NCBI GenBank assembly: GCA_007135995.1
Contig: SLHU01000196.1
Coordinates: 1-6,452 of the forward strand
Source: Clostridiales bacterium
GTDB taxonomy: Bacteria; Bacillota; Clostridia; Saccharofermentanales; UBA5734
Reading direction: 5' to 3'
DNA: 6,452 bases
The notes beneath the pieces were generated by a model that ran no database searches, was not told where the DNA came from, and saw only the letters and a list, made by a program, of their open reading frames with translations. Of the stretch, positions 1-5,399 are shown piece after piece. A program made the position numbers and the translations under genes. The first letter of the stretch is position 1. Each line of letters opens with the position of its first letter.

Positions 1-431
1 AAAAACACAACCAGATAATCACCCATGATGACAGTAAAGAAAAAATCTTCACTATTATATGTGGATCTCCAGTTTTCCGTGCTTTTTACCGTGTCATAAA
101 AAGGTGCGGCGAAAGGGAGATTCTTATCCTGATTCCCGACAAAATAGTCAAAATCATGATTTCCCAGAACATAGAAAAGCGGTACGTCAAATTCAGTCAG
201 CTTTTCTTTTTGCATGATGCACATTTCATTCAGGACAGTAAGCTCTGTCCCTTCGATGGCATCTCCAAGATACCAAATTCCGTTGATCCGTGTATTCAAA
301 TCATGCAAATCACTGATTGCAGCAGACAAGCAGAACTCTGACTTTTCAAGTTCACTTTGTTGGAGATCAGAAATGATCCATATCCTGTCCTTCACTCTTT
401 TAAGTGCACTATTATACATTTCACCTATCAT
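1..431 (-). CDS. Calcineurin-like metallophosphoesterase, N-terminal part (cut by left edge)
   Basis: An open frame of 143 codons reads from an ATG at 429-431 to the left edge with no stop, so the C-terminal half is missing. Three motifs of the metal-dependent phosphoesterase fold are visible in order: WIISDLQQ (residues 18-25, metal-binding D22), WYLGDAIEG (53-61, bridging D57) and FYVLGNHDF (86-94, N91 and H92). The later metal-binding histidines lie outside the window. The first motif is D-x-Q rather than the usual D-x-H; Gln at this place occurs in some subfamilies. No signal peptide is seen, so the protein is probably cytoplasmic. The substrate cannot be told; members of this fold hydrolyse phosphomonoesters, phosphodiesters or nucleotides. 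The start is supported by AAGGCGGAG five bases upstream (437-445); the ATG four codons later has AGGTGA only one base away. The gene lies downstream of tRNA-Ser but behind its terminator and has its own candidate promoter. Confidence 0.85.
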   Translation of the reverse strand, partial: MIGEMYNSALKRVKDRIWIISDLQQSELEKSEFCLSAAISDLHDLNTRINGIWYLGDAIEGTELTVLNEMCIMQKEKLTEFDVPLFYVLGNHDFDYFVGNQDKNLPFAAPFYDTVKSTENWRSTYNSEDFFFTVIMGDYLVVF

Positions 432-455
432 GAAAACTCCGCCTTTCGGGTAGCA

Positions 456-483
456 TTTCTAACATTCTGAAGCTCGTTGACAA
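456..483 (-). promoter_or_regulatory. Candidate promoter of the metallophosphoesterase gene
   Basis: On the minus strand a -35 TTGTCA (478-483) and a -10 TAGAAA (456-461) are separated by 16 bp, with a TGt extension just before the -10. The start of transcription would fall near 450, about 19 bases before the ATG and just upstream of the ribosome binding site. The -35 matches consensus at five of six bases and the -10 at four of six. The call rests on sequence match alone. Confidence 0.45.
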
Positions 484-519
484 ATTTACTTAAAATATAC
501 ACCTTCCATAAGCGTAAAG

Positions 520-552
520 AAAACCCCTGGAACGCTTAGTCCCAAGGGTTTT
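520..552 (-). terminator. Rho-independent terminator of tRNA-Ser
   Basis: On the minus strand AAAACCCTTGG pairs with CCAGGGGTTTT (11 bp including one G-T wobble) around an 11-base loop, followed by CTTT. It begins nine bases after the tRNA 3' end, which fits a terminator of the tRNA transcript. The opposite strand also ends its stem in six Ts (549-554), so the element could work both ways, but no plus-strand gene ends here. Confidence 0.8.
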
Positions 553-560
553 TTCTCATC

Positions 561-651
561 TGGCGGAGGGCAAGAGATTTGAACTCTCGTTACGCTATTA
601 ACGCAAACACGATTTCCAATCGTGCGCCTTAAGCCGCTCGGCCAACCCTCC
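561..651 (-). tRNA. tRNA-Ser, anticodon GGA
   Basis: The 91-base gene folds as a class II tRNA. The 7-bp acceptor stem GGAGGGT/GCCCTCC is followed by discriminator G and an encoded CCA (561-563). The D stem is GCC/GGC, and the anticodon stem CACGA/TCGTG carries loop TTGGAAA with anticodon GGA at 615-617. A long variable arm follows (GCGTTAATAGCGT region), then the T arm GAGAG-TTCAAAT-CTCTT. The long variable arm and discriminator G are serine identity features. It reads UCC and UCU codons. It is a single tRNA rather than part of a cluster, with its own promoter about 75-100 bases upstream and a terminator directly downstream. Confidence 0.97.
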
Positions 652-678
652 GTGTTGTATTCAATTGCCAACACATTA

Positions 679-713
679 TTACTGCTTATTGATAACGAGT
701 TTTTACTGCTTAT
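679..713. repeat. Two direct copies of an 11-bp sequence in the tRNA leader
   Basis: TTACTGCTTAT occurs at 679-689 and again at 703-713, 24 bp apart start to start; on the transcribed minus strand it reads ATAAGCAGTAA. Both copies fall between the predicted tRNA transcription start (near 718) and the mature tRNA 5' end. No role is known; chance duplication or a small slippage product is possible. Confidence 0.5.
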
Positions 714-724
714 CAGCAAAGGAA

Positions 725-753
725 ATATTATCATTCACCGCCTGAAAAGTCAA
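725..753 (-). promoter_or_regulatory. Promoter of tRNA-Ser
   Basis: On the minus strand TTGACT (748-753, five of six consensus bases) and TAATAT (725-730) are exactly 17 bp apart, and a TGa extended -10 precedes the hexamer. Transcription would start near 718 and give a precursor with a leader of about 66 bases before the tRNA. This is the best -35/-10 pair upstream of the tRNA. Confidence 0.7.
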
Positions 754-975
754 ATATAACTGTTGATTCCGGCCATTGGTGAACCACGCTTAGAGGTCTT
801 TCTTATTGTGTCTGCCGTGGGAAAAAGTCTTCTCGAACACATCCTTGATTGTCAGACACGTTTTCACTTTTGAAGAGCAGCAATCATAAGACTTTCTTTG
901 ATTGCGTCTGTCACTTGATTTTTCTCTCACTGACTAAAAAACAGGCAACCCAAGGGTTGTTAAGGATCATGAGGC
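754..975. other. Gene-free stretch between the tRNA promoter and the reductase promoter
   Basis: No convincing coding region is seen on either strand. The only longer open frame (849-1049, plus) would need a TTG start without a ribosome binding site and overlaps the reductase promoter. Two inverted repeats are present: GTGTCTG (808-814) with CAGACAC (853-859), and CAACCC-AA-GGGTTG (946-959). The SRP RNA gene, which often lies near tRNA-Ser in Bacillota, was looked for through its GGAAGCAGC core and is not here. Confidence 0.6.
946..959. repeat. Perfect 14-bp palindrome upstream of the reductase promoter
   Basis: CAACCC-AA-GGGTTG is a perfect inverted repeat that ends 16 bp before the -35 of the reductase promoter. 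That is a common place for an activator or repressor to bind. It could instead form only a small hairpin. On the minus strand a T run (CCTGTTTTTT) follows, which looks like a weak terminator, but no minus-strand transcript is expected there. Confidence 0.35.
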
Positions 976-1004
976 TTGATATTTATGAGCGCTATGCTAA
1001 TAAT
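976..1004 (+). promoter_or_regulatory. Candidate promoter of the FAD disulfide reductase gene
   Basis: TTGATA (976-981, five of six) and AATAAT (999-1004, five of six) are 17 bp apart. Transcription would start near 1011, leaving about 65 bases of leader before the ATG. A second, poorer pairing overlaps it (TTGTTA at 957-962 with TATTTA at 980-985). Confidence 0.55.
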
Positions 1005-1026
1005 GTTACTAAGGTAATCATAACAT
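1003..1026. promoter_or_regulatory. Inverted repeat over the reductase transcription start (possible operator)
   Basis: ATGTTA (1003-1008) and TAACAT (1021-1026) form a perfect 6-bp inverted repeat with a 12-bp centre. It covers the end of the -10 and the expected start site, a position where a bound protein would block transcription. The surrounding AT-rich bases partly extend the symmetry. The regulator is not known. Confidence 0.35.
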
Positions 1027-1075
1027 CTTATTATTATTGCTTTACATAACAAAAGAACATGAGAGGGGCATTGCC

Positions 1076-2062
1076 ATGGAATTTAACTTATCTGCAGGAC
1101 TTTTCTCTGAAGGACAGAAATTCGAGTCCTTTCATGAACAGACGCTTTATGACACAATTATTATTGGTGCCGGCCCAGCTGGACTGACCGCAGCGGTTTA
1201 CTGCATGCGTAAAGGGCTGAAAACAGGCCTGATCACGAAACAAGTCGGGGGTCAGGTTGCTGACACAGCCGGAATCGAAAACTATTTGGGGTACCGCTAT
1301 ATCAATGGTACTGAGCTGGTCGATAAATTCCGCGAGCAGGTCATGCAATTTAGTATCGCGTTTGAATCGGAGAGTCCGGTTCAATCACTGCAGGATGGAC
1401 AAATAAAAGAGATTGTACTTGAAGACGGCCGATGTCTCAAAACACGTACAATCATTATTGCTTCCGGTAAACAATCGAAGCAGCTGAACATACCAGGTGA
1501 AGTCAGATTGATTGGCCACGGTGTTGCTTATTGTGCCATTTGCGACGCGCCTTTTTTCGTCAATAAGAAAGTGTTTGTGGTTGGAGGTGGAAACTCAGGC
1601 GTTGAAGCTGCTATTGACCTGGCAAAGGTGGCAGAACACGTTACACTGATCCAGCGCCGTGACCATTTAACAGCTGACAAAATTCTGATTGACAAACTTG
1701 CTGATTTTGAAAATGTTTCTTATCTGTTCGAGCATATTGTCACAGAAATCAAAGGCGGCAATGATGTTGAAAGTGTGATGATACAAAACAAAAAATCGCT
1801 GCTGATCAGTGAGTATCAAACGGACGGCGTTTTTGTTCAAATCGGGCTCATCCCCAACAGCTCTTTTGCTGAGAAACTGCTTGATATGAACAAATACAAT
1901 GAAATTCTGGTTGATGGATACTGCCAGACGAATCGCGATGGTATTTTTGCTGCCGGTGATGTAACATCTGTACCGTACAAGCAGATTATTATTGCCTGCG
2001 GGGAAGGCGCGAAAGCGGCTTTGGCAGCAACATCTTATCTGCTGAACCAACCTAAGGAGTAA
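1076..2062 (+). CDS. FAD-dependent disulfide reductase, thioredoxin reductase / AhpF C-terminal type
   Basis: This 328-residue flavoenzyme should pass electrons from NAD(P)H through FAD to a redox-active disulfide and then to a thioredoxin-like partner in the cytoplasm. Visible motifs are the FAD-binding GAGPAG (31-36), the active-site CAIC (C153, C156) followed by D157, the nucleotide-binding GGGNSG (170-175), and GIFAAGD (289-295) closing the FAD site. Two stretches resemble AhpF more than classical TrxB: GGGNSGVEAAIDLA and VPYKQIIIACGEGAKA. The QRRD at 193-196 resembles the HRR that binds NADPH in TrxB, so the cofactor preference is unclear. The AhpF N-terminal thioredoxin domains are absent here and appear to be encoded by the next gene. 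About 25 residues precede the FAD domain. The ATG at 1076 is chosen because GAGAGGGG lies seven bases upstream; an in-frame TTG at 1037 has no such site. Confidence 0.93.
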   Translation: MEFNLSAGLFSEGQKFESFHEQTLYDTIIIGAGPAGLTAAVYCMRKGLKTGLITKQVGGQVADTAGIENYLGYRYINGTELVDKFREQVMQFSIAFESESPVQSLQDGQIKEIVLEDGRCLKTRTIIIASGKQSKQLNIPGEVRLIGHGVAYCAICDAPFFVNKKVFVVGGGNSGVEAAIDLAKVAEHVTLIQRRDHLTADKILIDKLADFENVSYLFEHIVTEIKGGNDVESVMIQNKKSLLISEYQTDGVFVQIGLIPNSSFAEKLLDMNKYNEILVDGYCQTNRDGIFAAGDVTSVPYKQIIIACGEGAKAALAATSYLLNQPKE

Positions 2063-2107
2063 GTCACAAATATTTTCATAATTATTCAAAATTGCATCTG
2101 CTTTTAA

Positions 2108-2116
2108 TGTTATAAT
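2108..2116 (+). promoter_or_regulatory. Extended -10 promoter of the double-thioredoxin-fold gene
   Basis: A perfect TGt-TATAAT lies at 2108-2116, with only a poor -35 at 17 bp (AAAATT, 2088-2093). Transcription would start near 2123. No clear terminator is seen after the reductase stop at 2062, so the gene could also be read through from the reductase promoter. Confidence 0.5.
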
Positions 2117-2140
2117 AATATTAATGTAAAATCTTCATTA

Positions 2141-2157
2141 GCTGTGGCAGTAACAGC
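2141..2157 (+). repeat. Small inverted repeat in the leader of the double-thioredoxin-fold gene
   Basis: GCTGT (2141-2145) and ACAGC (2153-2157) can pair around a 7-base loop in the mRNA leader, about 30 bases before the ribosome binding site. No T run follows, so it is not a terminator. It may affect message stability or mean nothing. Confidence 0.25.
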
Positions 2158-2199
2158 GATACGTAAAAAAGAAAAACAAACGCACTAGGAGGTGCACTT

Positions 2200-2841
2200 A
2201 TGGCTATATTTGATGAAAAAACCAGACAACAGTTAAAAACAGTGCTTGATCAGATGAAAAACGAAGTCACGATTGTTTTTTTCTCACAGGAGATTGAATG
2301 TCAGACCTGTCGTGACGGCAAACGTTTCGTTAATGAAATCGCTTCGATCAGCGACAAAATACTGGTTGAACATTACAGTCTGGTGACTGATAAAGATAAA
2401 TCTGATCTTTACGGTATAGATAAAGTACCGGCAATTGTCTTGCTTGATAAAGACAAGAATAATACGCGCATGCGTTTCTATGGCATACCTGGCGGTTACG
2501 AAATCAATTCATTTCTGGGTTCAATTCTTGCTGCGTCCGGGAAAGAGGAGGCCATCCCAAAACCGATTAAGGCCAGAATCGATAAAATAGGCAAGCCGGT
2601 ACACATTCAGGTTTTTGTTTCTCTTGGATGCCCGCATTGCCCGAACGCTGTTATGGCCGGTCATCTGCTCGCGCTTGAAAATGAGAACGTTACAGCTGAT
2701 ATGGTGGAAACCAGTACGTTCAATCATCTTGCGATCAGGTATAATGTCAGCGGTGTACCTAAAGTAGTGATTAACGATAAATATGAGTTCATTGGCGCAC
2801 AGCCTATTACAGCCTACCTGGATGCTATCGAAAAACTATAA
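2200..2841 (+). CDS. Double-thioredoxin-fold protein, PDO / AhpF N-terminal-like
   Basis: This 213-residue protein has two tandem thioredoxin/glutaredoxin folds and no signal peptide or membrane segment. Fold one (about 1-115) has CQTC (C34, C37) and a candidate cis-proline in KVPAIV (P77). Fold two (about 130-213) has CPHC (C144, C147) and a cis-proline in GVPKVV (P187). The layout and length match archaeal and thermophile protein disulfide oxidoreductases and the N-terminal half of AhpF. In E. coli AhpF the first fold has lost its CxxC, whereas here both are present. It is the likely electron acceptor of the reductase encoded 137 bp upstream, passing electrons to a peroxiredoxin or to other protein disulfides; the target is not visible. 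The start is firm: AGGAGGTG at 2187-2194 is five bases before the ATG. The gene faces the sugar kinase gene tail to tail. Confidence 0.92.
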   Translation: MAIFDEKTRQQLKTVLDQMKNEVTIVFFSQEIECQTCRDGKRFVNEIASISDKILVEHYSLVTDKDKSDLYGIDKVPAIVLLDKDKNNTRMRFYGIPGGYEINSFLGSILAASGKEEAIPKPIKARIDKIGKPVHIQVFVSLGCPHCPNAVMAGHLLALENENVTADMVETSTFNHLAIRYNVSGVPKVVINDKYEFIGAQPITAYLDAIEKL

Positions 2842-2883
2842 TATACGGTTTATCAAGCATCTTAGCTATCGCTTATCAATTGA

Positions 2884-2900
2884 TCATTGCCGCTCAATGA
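2884..2900. terminator. Hairpin between convergent genes (weak terminator candidate)
   Basis: TCATTG pairs with CAATGA around a CCGCT loop in the 101-bp gap between two convergent stop codons. An outer pair AAGCAT (2855-2860) / ATGCTT (2908-2913), followed by TTC, could extend it. No proper T run follows on either strand, so it is only a candidate for ending one or both transcripts. No better hairpin was found in the gap. Confidence 0.3.
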
Positions 2901-2942
2901 CAATCATATGCTTTTCTACCATTTAAAGTGTTGCGCGTGCTG

Positions 2943-3956
2943 TCATTTACTGATTCGCAGATACTCAAGCACGGCTGATTCAAAAGGAATCGCGTTGATG
3001 ACGCCATGTGTTCTTACAGAAAGAGCGGCAGCCGACATGGCGAAGCGAACCGCTTCTTCAGGCGGCCGGTTCATGGCGATGCGTGTGGCAAACGCAGCGT
3101 TGAAGGTGTCTCCAGCGCCGGTTGTATCTTTTACCAGTGTCTGTCTGAAAGGCGGGAAATATTTGTTTTCATCTTCGAAAAGATAAGCTCCGTCAGCACC
3201 CAGTGTGACGATGATGCCGGGGGGCTTTGATTGCTCATTTAAAAGCTGCGTGACGGGTCTTCGGATTTCGCCGGCGATTTTTTTCAAGATCTGAACTTGG
3301 TTTTGGCTGATTTGCTCCAGGTCTTTACTGTCAGTCAAATCTGGCTGCCAGGCCTGAAACGATGGACCTGCCAGTAAGAGAGCTTCCTGGTGATTGGGTG
3401 TCAGCCAGTCAATGCTGCCAAGAAGGTCAGGGCCTAGTGCCTGAGCCGGCGCGGGATTCAAAACAACTTTCGCCCGATGTTTTTTTGCCAGTACGATCGC
3501 CGCCTTCAAACAGGCAAGATCGAGTTCAAGCTGCACCAGGACCACATCGCAGCCAGAGAAGGCAGACTCAGCAGCATAGATATCTTCTGCTTTGAGGCTG
3601 TTCCCGGCTCCTGGATAGACCGTCACCTGATTCTCACCCGCTGCGTCAGTTTGAATGACCGCAACAGCAGTTTCTTTATCATGGATACGGCGTATCCACG
3701 TTGTATCAATTTGTTCTGATTCAAGTATCTGCAGGCATTGCCTGCCTGTATCGTCATCACCCACGGCAGAAATAAACCGGGTGTCGGCACCCAGGCGAGC
3801 ACATCCGATCGCCTGATTATAACCTTTTCCACCCGGTTCCATTTGTAATCGATGGCAAAGCACTGTCTCCCCTGCTGAAGGGAAATGATCCACACCCATA
3901 AATATCGAATGGCCGCTGAGACCAATCACGGTAATACAGGGTCTGCGCTTTTGCAT
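2943..3956 (-). CDS. PfkB-family carbohydrate kinase (ribokinase-like), substrate uncertain
   Basis: This 337-residue cytoplasmic kinase transfers phosphate from ATP to a sugar or sugar-like substrate. Family motifs are PGGKGYNQA (41-49, first PfkB signature), NPAP (167-170), LTPN with E191, TLGADG (251-256) and DTTGAGDTFNAAFA (277-290), with catalytic base D283 and the GAGD anion hole. The order and GGKG-x-NQA form are ribokinase-like. In place of the NxD sugar-binding motif near the N terminus of ribokinase it has SGHSIFMGVDHFPSAGET (14-31), so ribose should not be assumed. It exceeds E. coli ribokinase (309 residues) mainly through a hydrophilic insertion at about 197-245. It lies 36 bp after the aldo/keto reductase gene on the same strand and is probably cotranscribed with it. 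The start is the ATG at 3954-3956 with GGAG (3966-3969) nine bases upstream. Confidence 0.9.
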   Translation of the reverse strand: MQKRRPCITVIGLSGHSIFMGVDHFPSAGETVLCHRLQMEPGGKGYNQAIGCARLGADTRFISAVGDDDTGRQCLQILESEQIDTTWIRRIHDKETAVAVIQTDAAGENQVTVYPGAGNSLKAEDIYAAESAFSGCDVVLVQLELDLACLKAAIVLAKKHRAKVVLNPAPAQALGPDLLGSIDWLTPNHQEALLLAGPSFQAWQPDLTDSKDLEQISQNQVQILKKIAGEIRRPVTQLLNEQSKPPGIIVTLGADGAYLFEDENKYFPPFRQTLVKDTTGAGDTFNAAFATRIAMNRPPEEAVRFAMSAAALSVRTHGVINAIPFESAVLEYLRISK

Positions 3957-3992
3957 GAATCAACACTCCATCGAAATGCTATGTCTGCTTAT

Positions 3993-5090
3993 TTATGCCA
4001 GCTCAGCGATTTCTGCCAGACGGTCGATAATTGGCAGATGCTGTGTGCATTTTTGCTCACAGACACCGCAGTTGATACAGTCGCCGGCCTTCGCGGCAGG
4101 TATATTCCAGTGATAATTCAACCGGTTTTCAATCGAGTTTCCCAGGATTTTTTCGTTATAAGCGTCCAGATACTTGGGAATATCAATATCAACCGGACAA
4201 CCTCTGCAATAGCCGCAGCCTGTGCATAAATCATCAATCGCCATGCCTTTATCAGCATACGCGTCACAGATTTCAGCCATGGGTTTCGGGGCCAGATTTT
4301 CAACCGCTTTACAGGCATCGTCAACATGTGCTTTCGTTGTAAAGCCGGGCAGCGCAATTGTAATTTCACGGTGTGAAGCGACAAAACGAAGTGCAGCCTG
4401 TGCGACATTCAAGTCAGTGCCATCTGTCAGATAAGCGAATTTATCTGGATTTTCCGGAATCAGGCCGCCGCCAAGCGGATTCATTACCACAACACCCATG
4501 CCTTTTCTGGCGGCTGCTTCAATGCCGCTCTGGCGGAAACGGTAATTCAACGGATTATATCCGATCAGCATCCCCTTAAACAGATCTTTTTCGATCACCT
4601 GCTCCAGTTCATCGCCTTGCATATGAGCTGAAAAAACAATATTTTTAATCAGACCCTCTTTTTTCGCGTCGACAAAGAACTCATACAAGGCATCACTTTG
4701 CTTTTGGTATGATTCAAGGCTCAGCAGGCACCATAAATGATAAAAATCAAGGTAATCCACTTTTAAACGCGTCAGTGTTGTCTCCAGACGTTTGCGGAAA
4801 GTTTCGGCATTGACAACGTCACCGGTGGTATTCAAGTTTGCTTTTGAAGATACGAAAAATTTGCTGCGATCAACTTGCGACAAGGCCATGCCGGTCACAA
4901 TTTCACTTTTATCGTCGCAGTAGAAAGGCGCCGTGTCAAAATAGTTTATCCCTTTATCAAGTGCATATAGCGGTACCTCGGCACACTTTTCAAGCCGACC
5001 GGCTTTTATGTCTTCTTCATCATACCGCATACATCCCATACCAATTGCTGATACACGCATGCTGGTGTCTCCGTAGTTTTTGTAATACAT
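3993..5090 (-). CDS. Aldo/keto reductase with C-terminal double [4Fe-4S] ferredoxin domain
   Basis: This 365-residue protein joins an aldo/keto reductase barrel (about 1-275) to a ferredoxin-like tail. The usual catalytic tetrad is present: D52 and Y57 in YFDTAPFY, K83 in VSSKAN and H118 in DFYHLW. The tail has two cysteine clusters, C289/C292/C295/C298-P and C338/C341/C344/C348, fitting two [4Fe-4S] clusters; the last cysteine is followed by Thr where Pro is more usual. Length and layout match the aldo/keto reductase plus Fer4 family common in anaerobic Bacillota and archaea. The iron-sulfur tail suggests electron exchange with ferredoxin in addition to NAD(P)H chemistry, but the substrate is unknown. 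It is the first gene of a probable operon with the kinase. GAGGAG (5098-5103), seven bases before the ATG, fixes the start; the -10 lies about 80 bp upstream. Confidence 0.94.
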   Translation of the reverse strand: MYYKNYGDTSMRVSAIGMGCMRYDEEDIKAGRLEKCAEVPLYALDKGINYFDTAPFYCDDKSEIVTGMALSQVDRSKFFVSSKANLNTTGDVVNAETFRKRLETTLTRLKVDYLDFYHLWCLLSLESYQKQSDALYEFFVDAKKEGLIKNIVFSAHMQGDELEQVIEKDLFKGMLIGYNPLNYRFRQSGIEAAARKGMGVVVMNPLGGGLIPENPDKFAYLTDGTDLNVAQAALRFVASHREITIALPGFTTKAHVDDACKAVENLAPKPMAEICDAYADKGMAIDDLCTGCGYCRGCPVDIDIPKYLDAYNEKILGNSIENRLNYHWNIPAAKAGDCINCGVCEQKCTQHLPIIDRLAEIAELA

Positions 5091-5107
5091 TCAGTCTCTC
5101 CTCTTTC

Positions 5108-5123
5108 TTAGACAGTCAGTCAA
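5108..5123. promoter_or_regulatory. Partly palindromic site in the leader of the aldo/keto reductase gene
   Basis: TTAGACAGTCAGTCAA has the inverted core GAC-N5-GTC with partly matching flanks. It lies between the predicted transcription start (near 5164) and the ribosome binding site. It looks like the TGAC/GTCA-type operators seen for some TetR-family repressors, but the symmetry is imperfect and no regulator gene is in the window. Weak call. Confidence 0.25.
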
Positions 5124-5170
5124 CACTTTCTGTACATTAAAAATATAATCGTTGATGATTCAACTTCTCT

Positions 5171-5198
5171 ATTCTAACATATACGCTTTTATGTACAA
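5171..5198 (-). promoter_or_regulatory. Promoter of the aldo/keto reductase - kinase operon
   Basis: On the minus strand a TGt-extended -10 TAGAAT (5171-5176, five of six) is preceded by TTGTAC (5193-5198) at a 16-bp spacing. Transcription would start near 5164, giving a leader of about 74 bases. The -35 matches poorly, as is common with extended -10 promoters, and it overlaps a TGTACA palindrome. Confidence 0.6.
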
Positions 5199-5211
5199 AG
5201 TCTCTTCGAAG

Positions 5212-5253
5212 TGTATGCGCTTATGGTAATACTTACGTGATGCAGCGCATACA
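5212..5253. repeat. Perfect 10-bp inverted repeat upstream of the operon promoter
   Basis: TGTATGCGCT (5212-5221) and AGCGCATACA (5244-5253) are perfect inverted copies separated by 22 bp. They end 13 bp upstream of the -35 of the aldo/keto reductase promoter and about 150 bp past the stop of the membrane protein gene. No T run follows the hairpin in either direction, so a terminator is unlikely. A paired regulator-binding site or an RNA stem at the end of the upstream transcript are both possible. Confidence 0.5.
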
Positions 5254-5399
5254 GCCTGCAGAAACCTTTTAATGTAATAATGCAACGCGGCCCATTCATC
5301 TCAAAACTTCAGACAGCAAGCTGTACAGGCTGTTGCCGGGCAAAAGGTCAGCATGATTGATACGCCGTTTTTTTCATGAGAGCAGCAGTCTGACAGACG
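5254..5399. other. Gene-free stretch after the membrane protein gene
   Basis: This is the promoter-distal part of the 309-bp gap at 5091-5399. Only very short open frames without ribosome binding sites occur here, such as a 26-codon one on the plus strand from 5281. Small inverted repeats of five bp are present (for example GTCTG-T-CAGAC near 5389-5399 and ACAGC/GCTGT near 5313-5333), but there is no convincing terminator for the gene that ends at 5400. Confidence 0.5.

Larger units (their letters stand above)
5131..5327. repeat. Three copies of TGTACA upstream of the aldo/keto reductase gene
   Basis: The 6-bp palindrome TGTACA occurs at 5131-5136, 5192-5197 and 5322-5327, and I found no other copy in the window. 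The middle copy covers the -35 region of the promoter. The first copy lies in the leader, 61 bp away, with similar left flanks on the plus strand (CTTTC and CTTTTA). These could be binding sites for one regulator. Confidence 0.35.

Noticed and set aside
156..453. Two plus-strand open frames near the left edge
   Set aside because: They are opposite-strand shadows of the metallophosphoesterase gene, whose motifs are clear on the minus strand.
486..734. Open frame of 82 codons on the minus strand
   Set aside because: It runs straight through the tRNA-Ser gene and its terminator and has no family resemblance.
652..975. Small SRP RNA or a riboswitch near tRNA-Ser
   Set aside because: The conserved SRP core (GGAAGCAGC) is absent, and no known riboswitch consensus was recognised; only short inverted repeats are present.
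849..1049. Open frame of 66 codons upstream of the reductase
   Set aside because: It needs a TTG start without a ribosome binding site, overlaps the reductase promoter, and its product resembles nothing I know.
1037..1075. TTG start that would lengthen the reductase by 13 residues
   Set aside because: GAGAGGGG sits at good distance from the ATG at 1076, while the TTG has no ribosome binding site.
1667..2089. Open frame of 140 codons opposite the reductase
   Set aside because: The plus-strand frame carries the full set of flavoenzyme motifs; the opposite frame has no ribosome binding site or recognisable motif.
5254..5399. Remnant of a cysteine-rich or frameshifted gene after the membrane protein
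   Set aside because: Short open stretches exist on both strands, but none has a ribosome binding site, adequate length or family resemblance.
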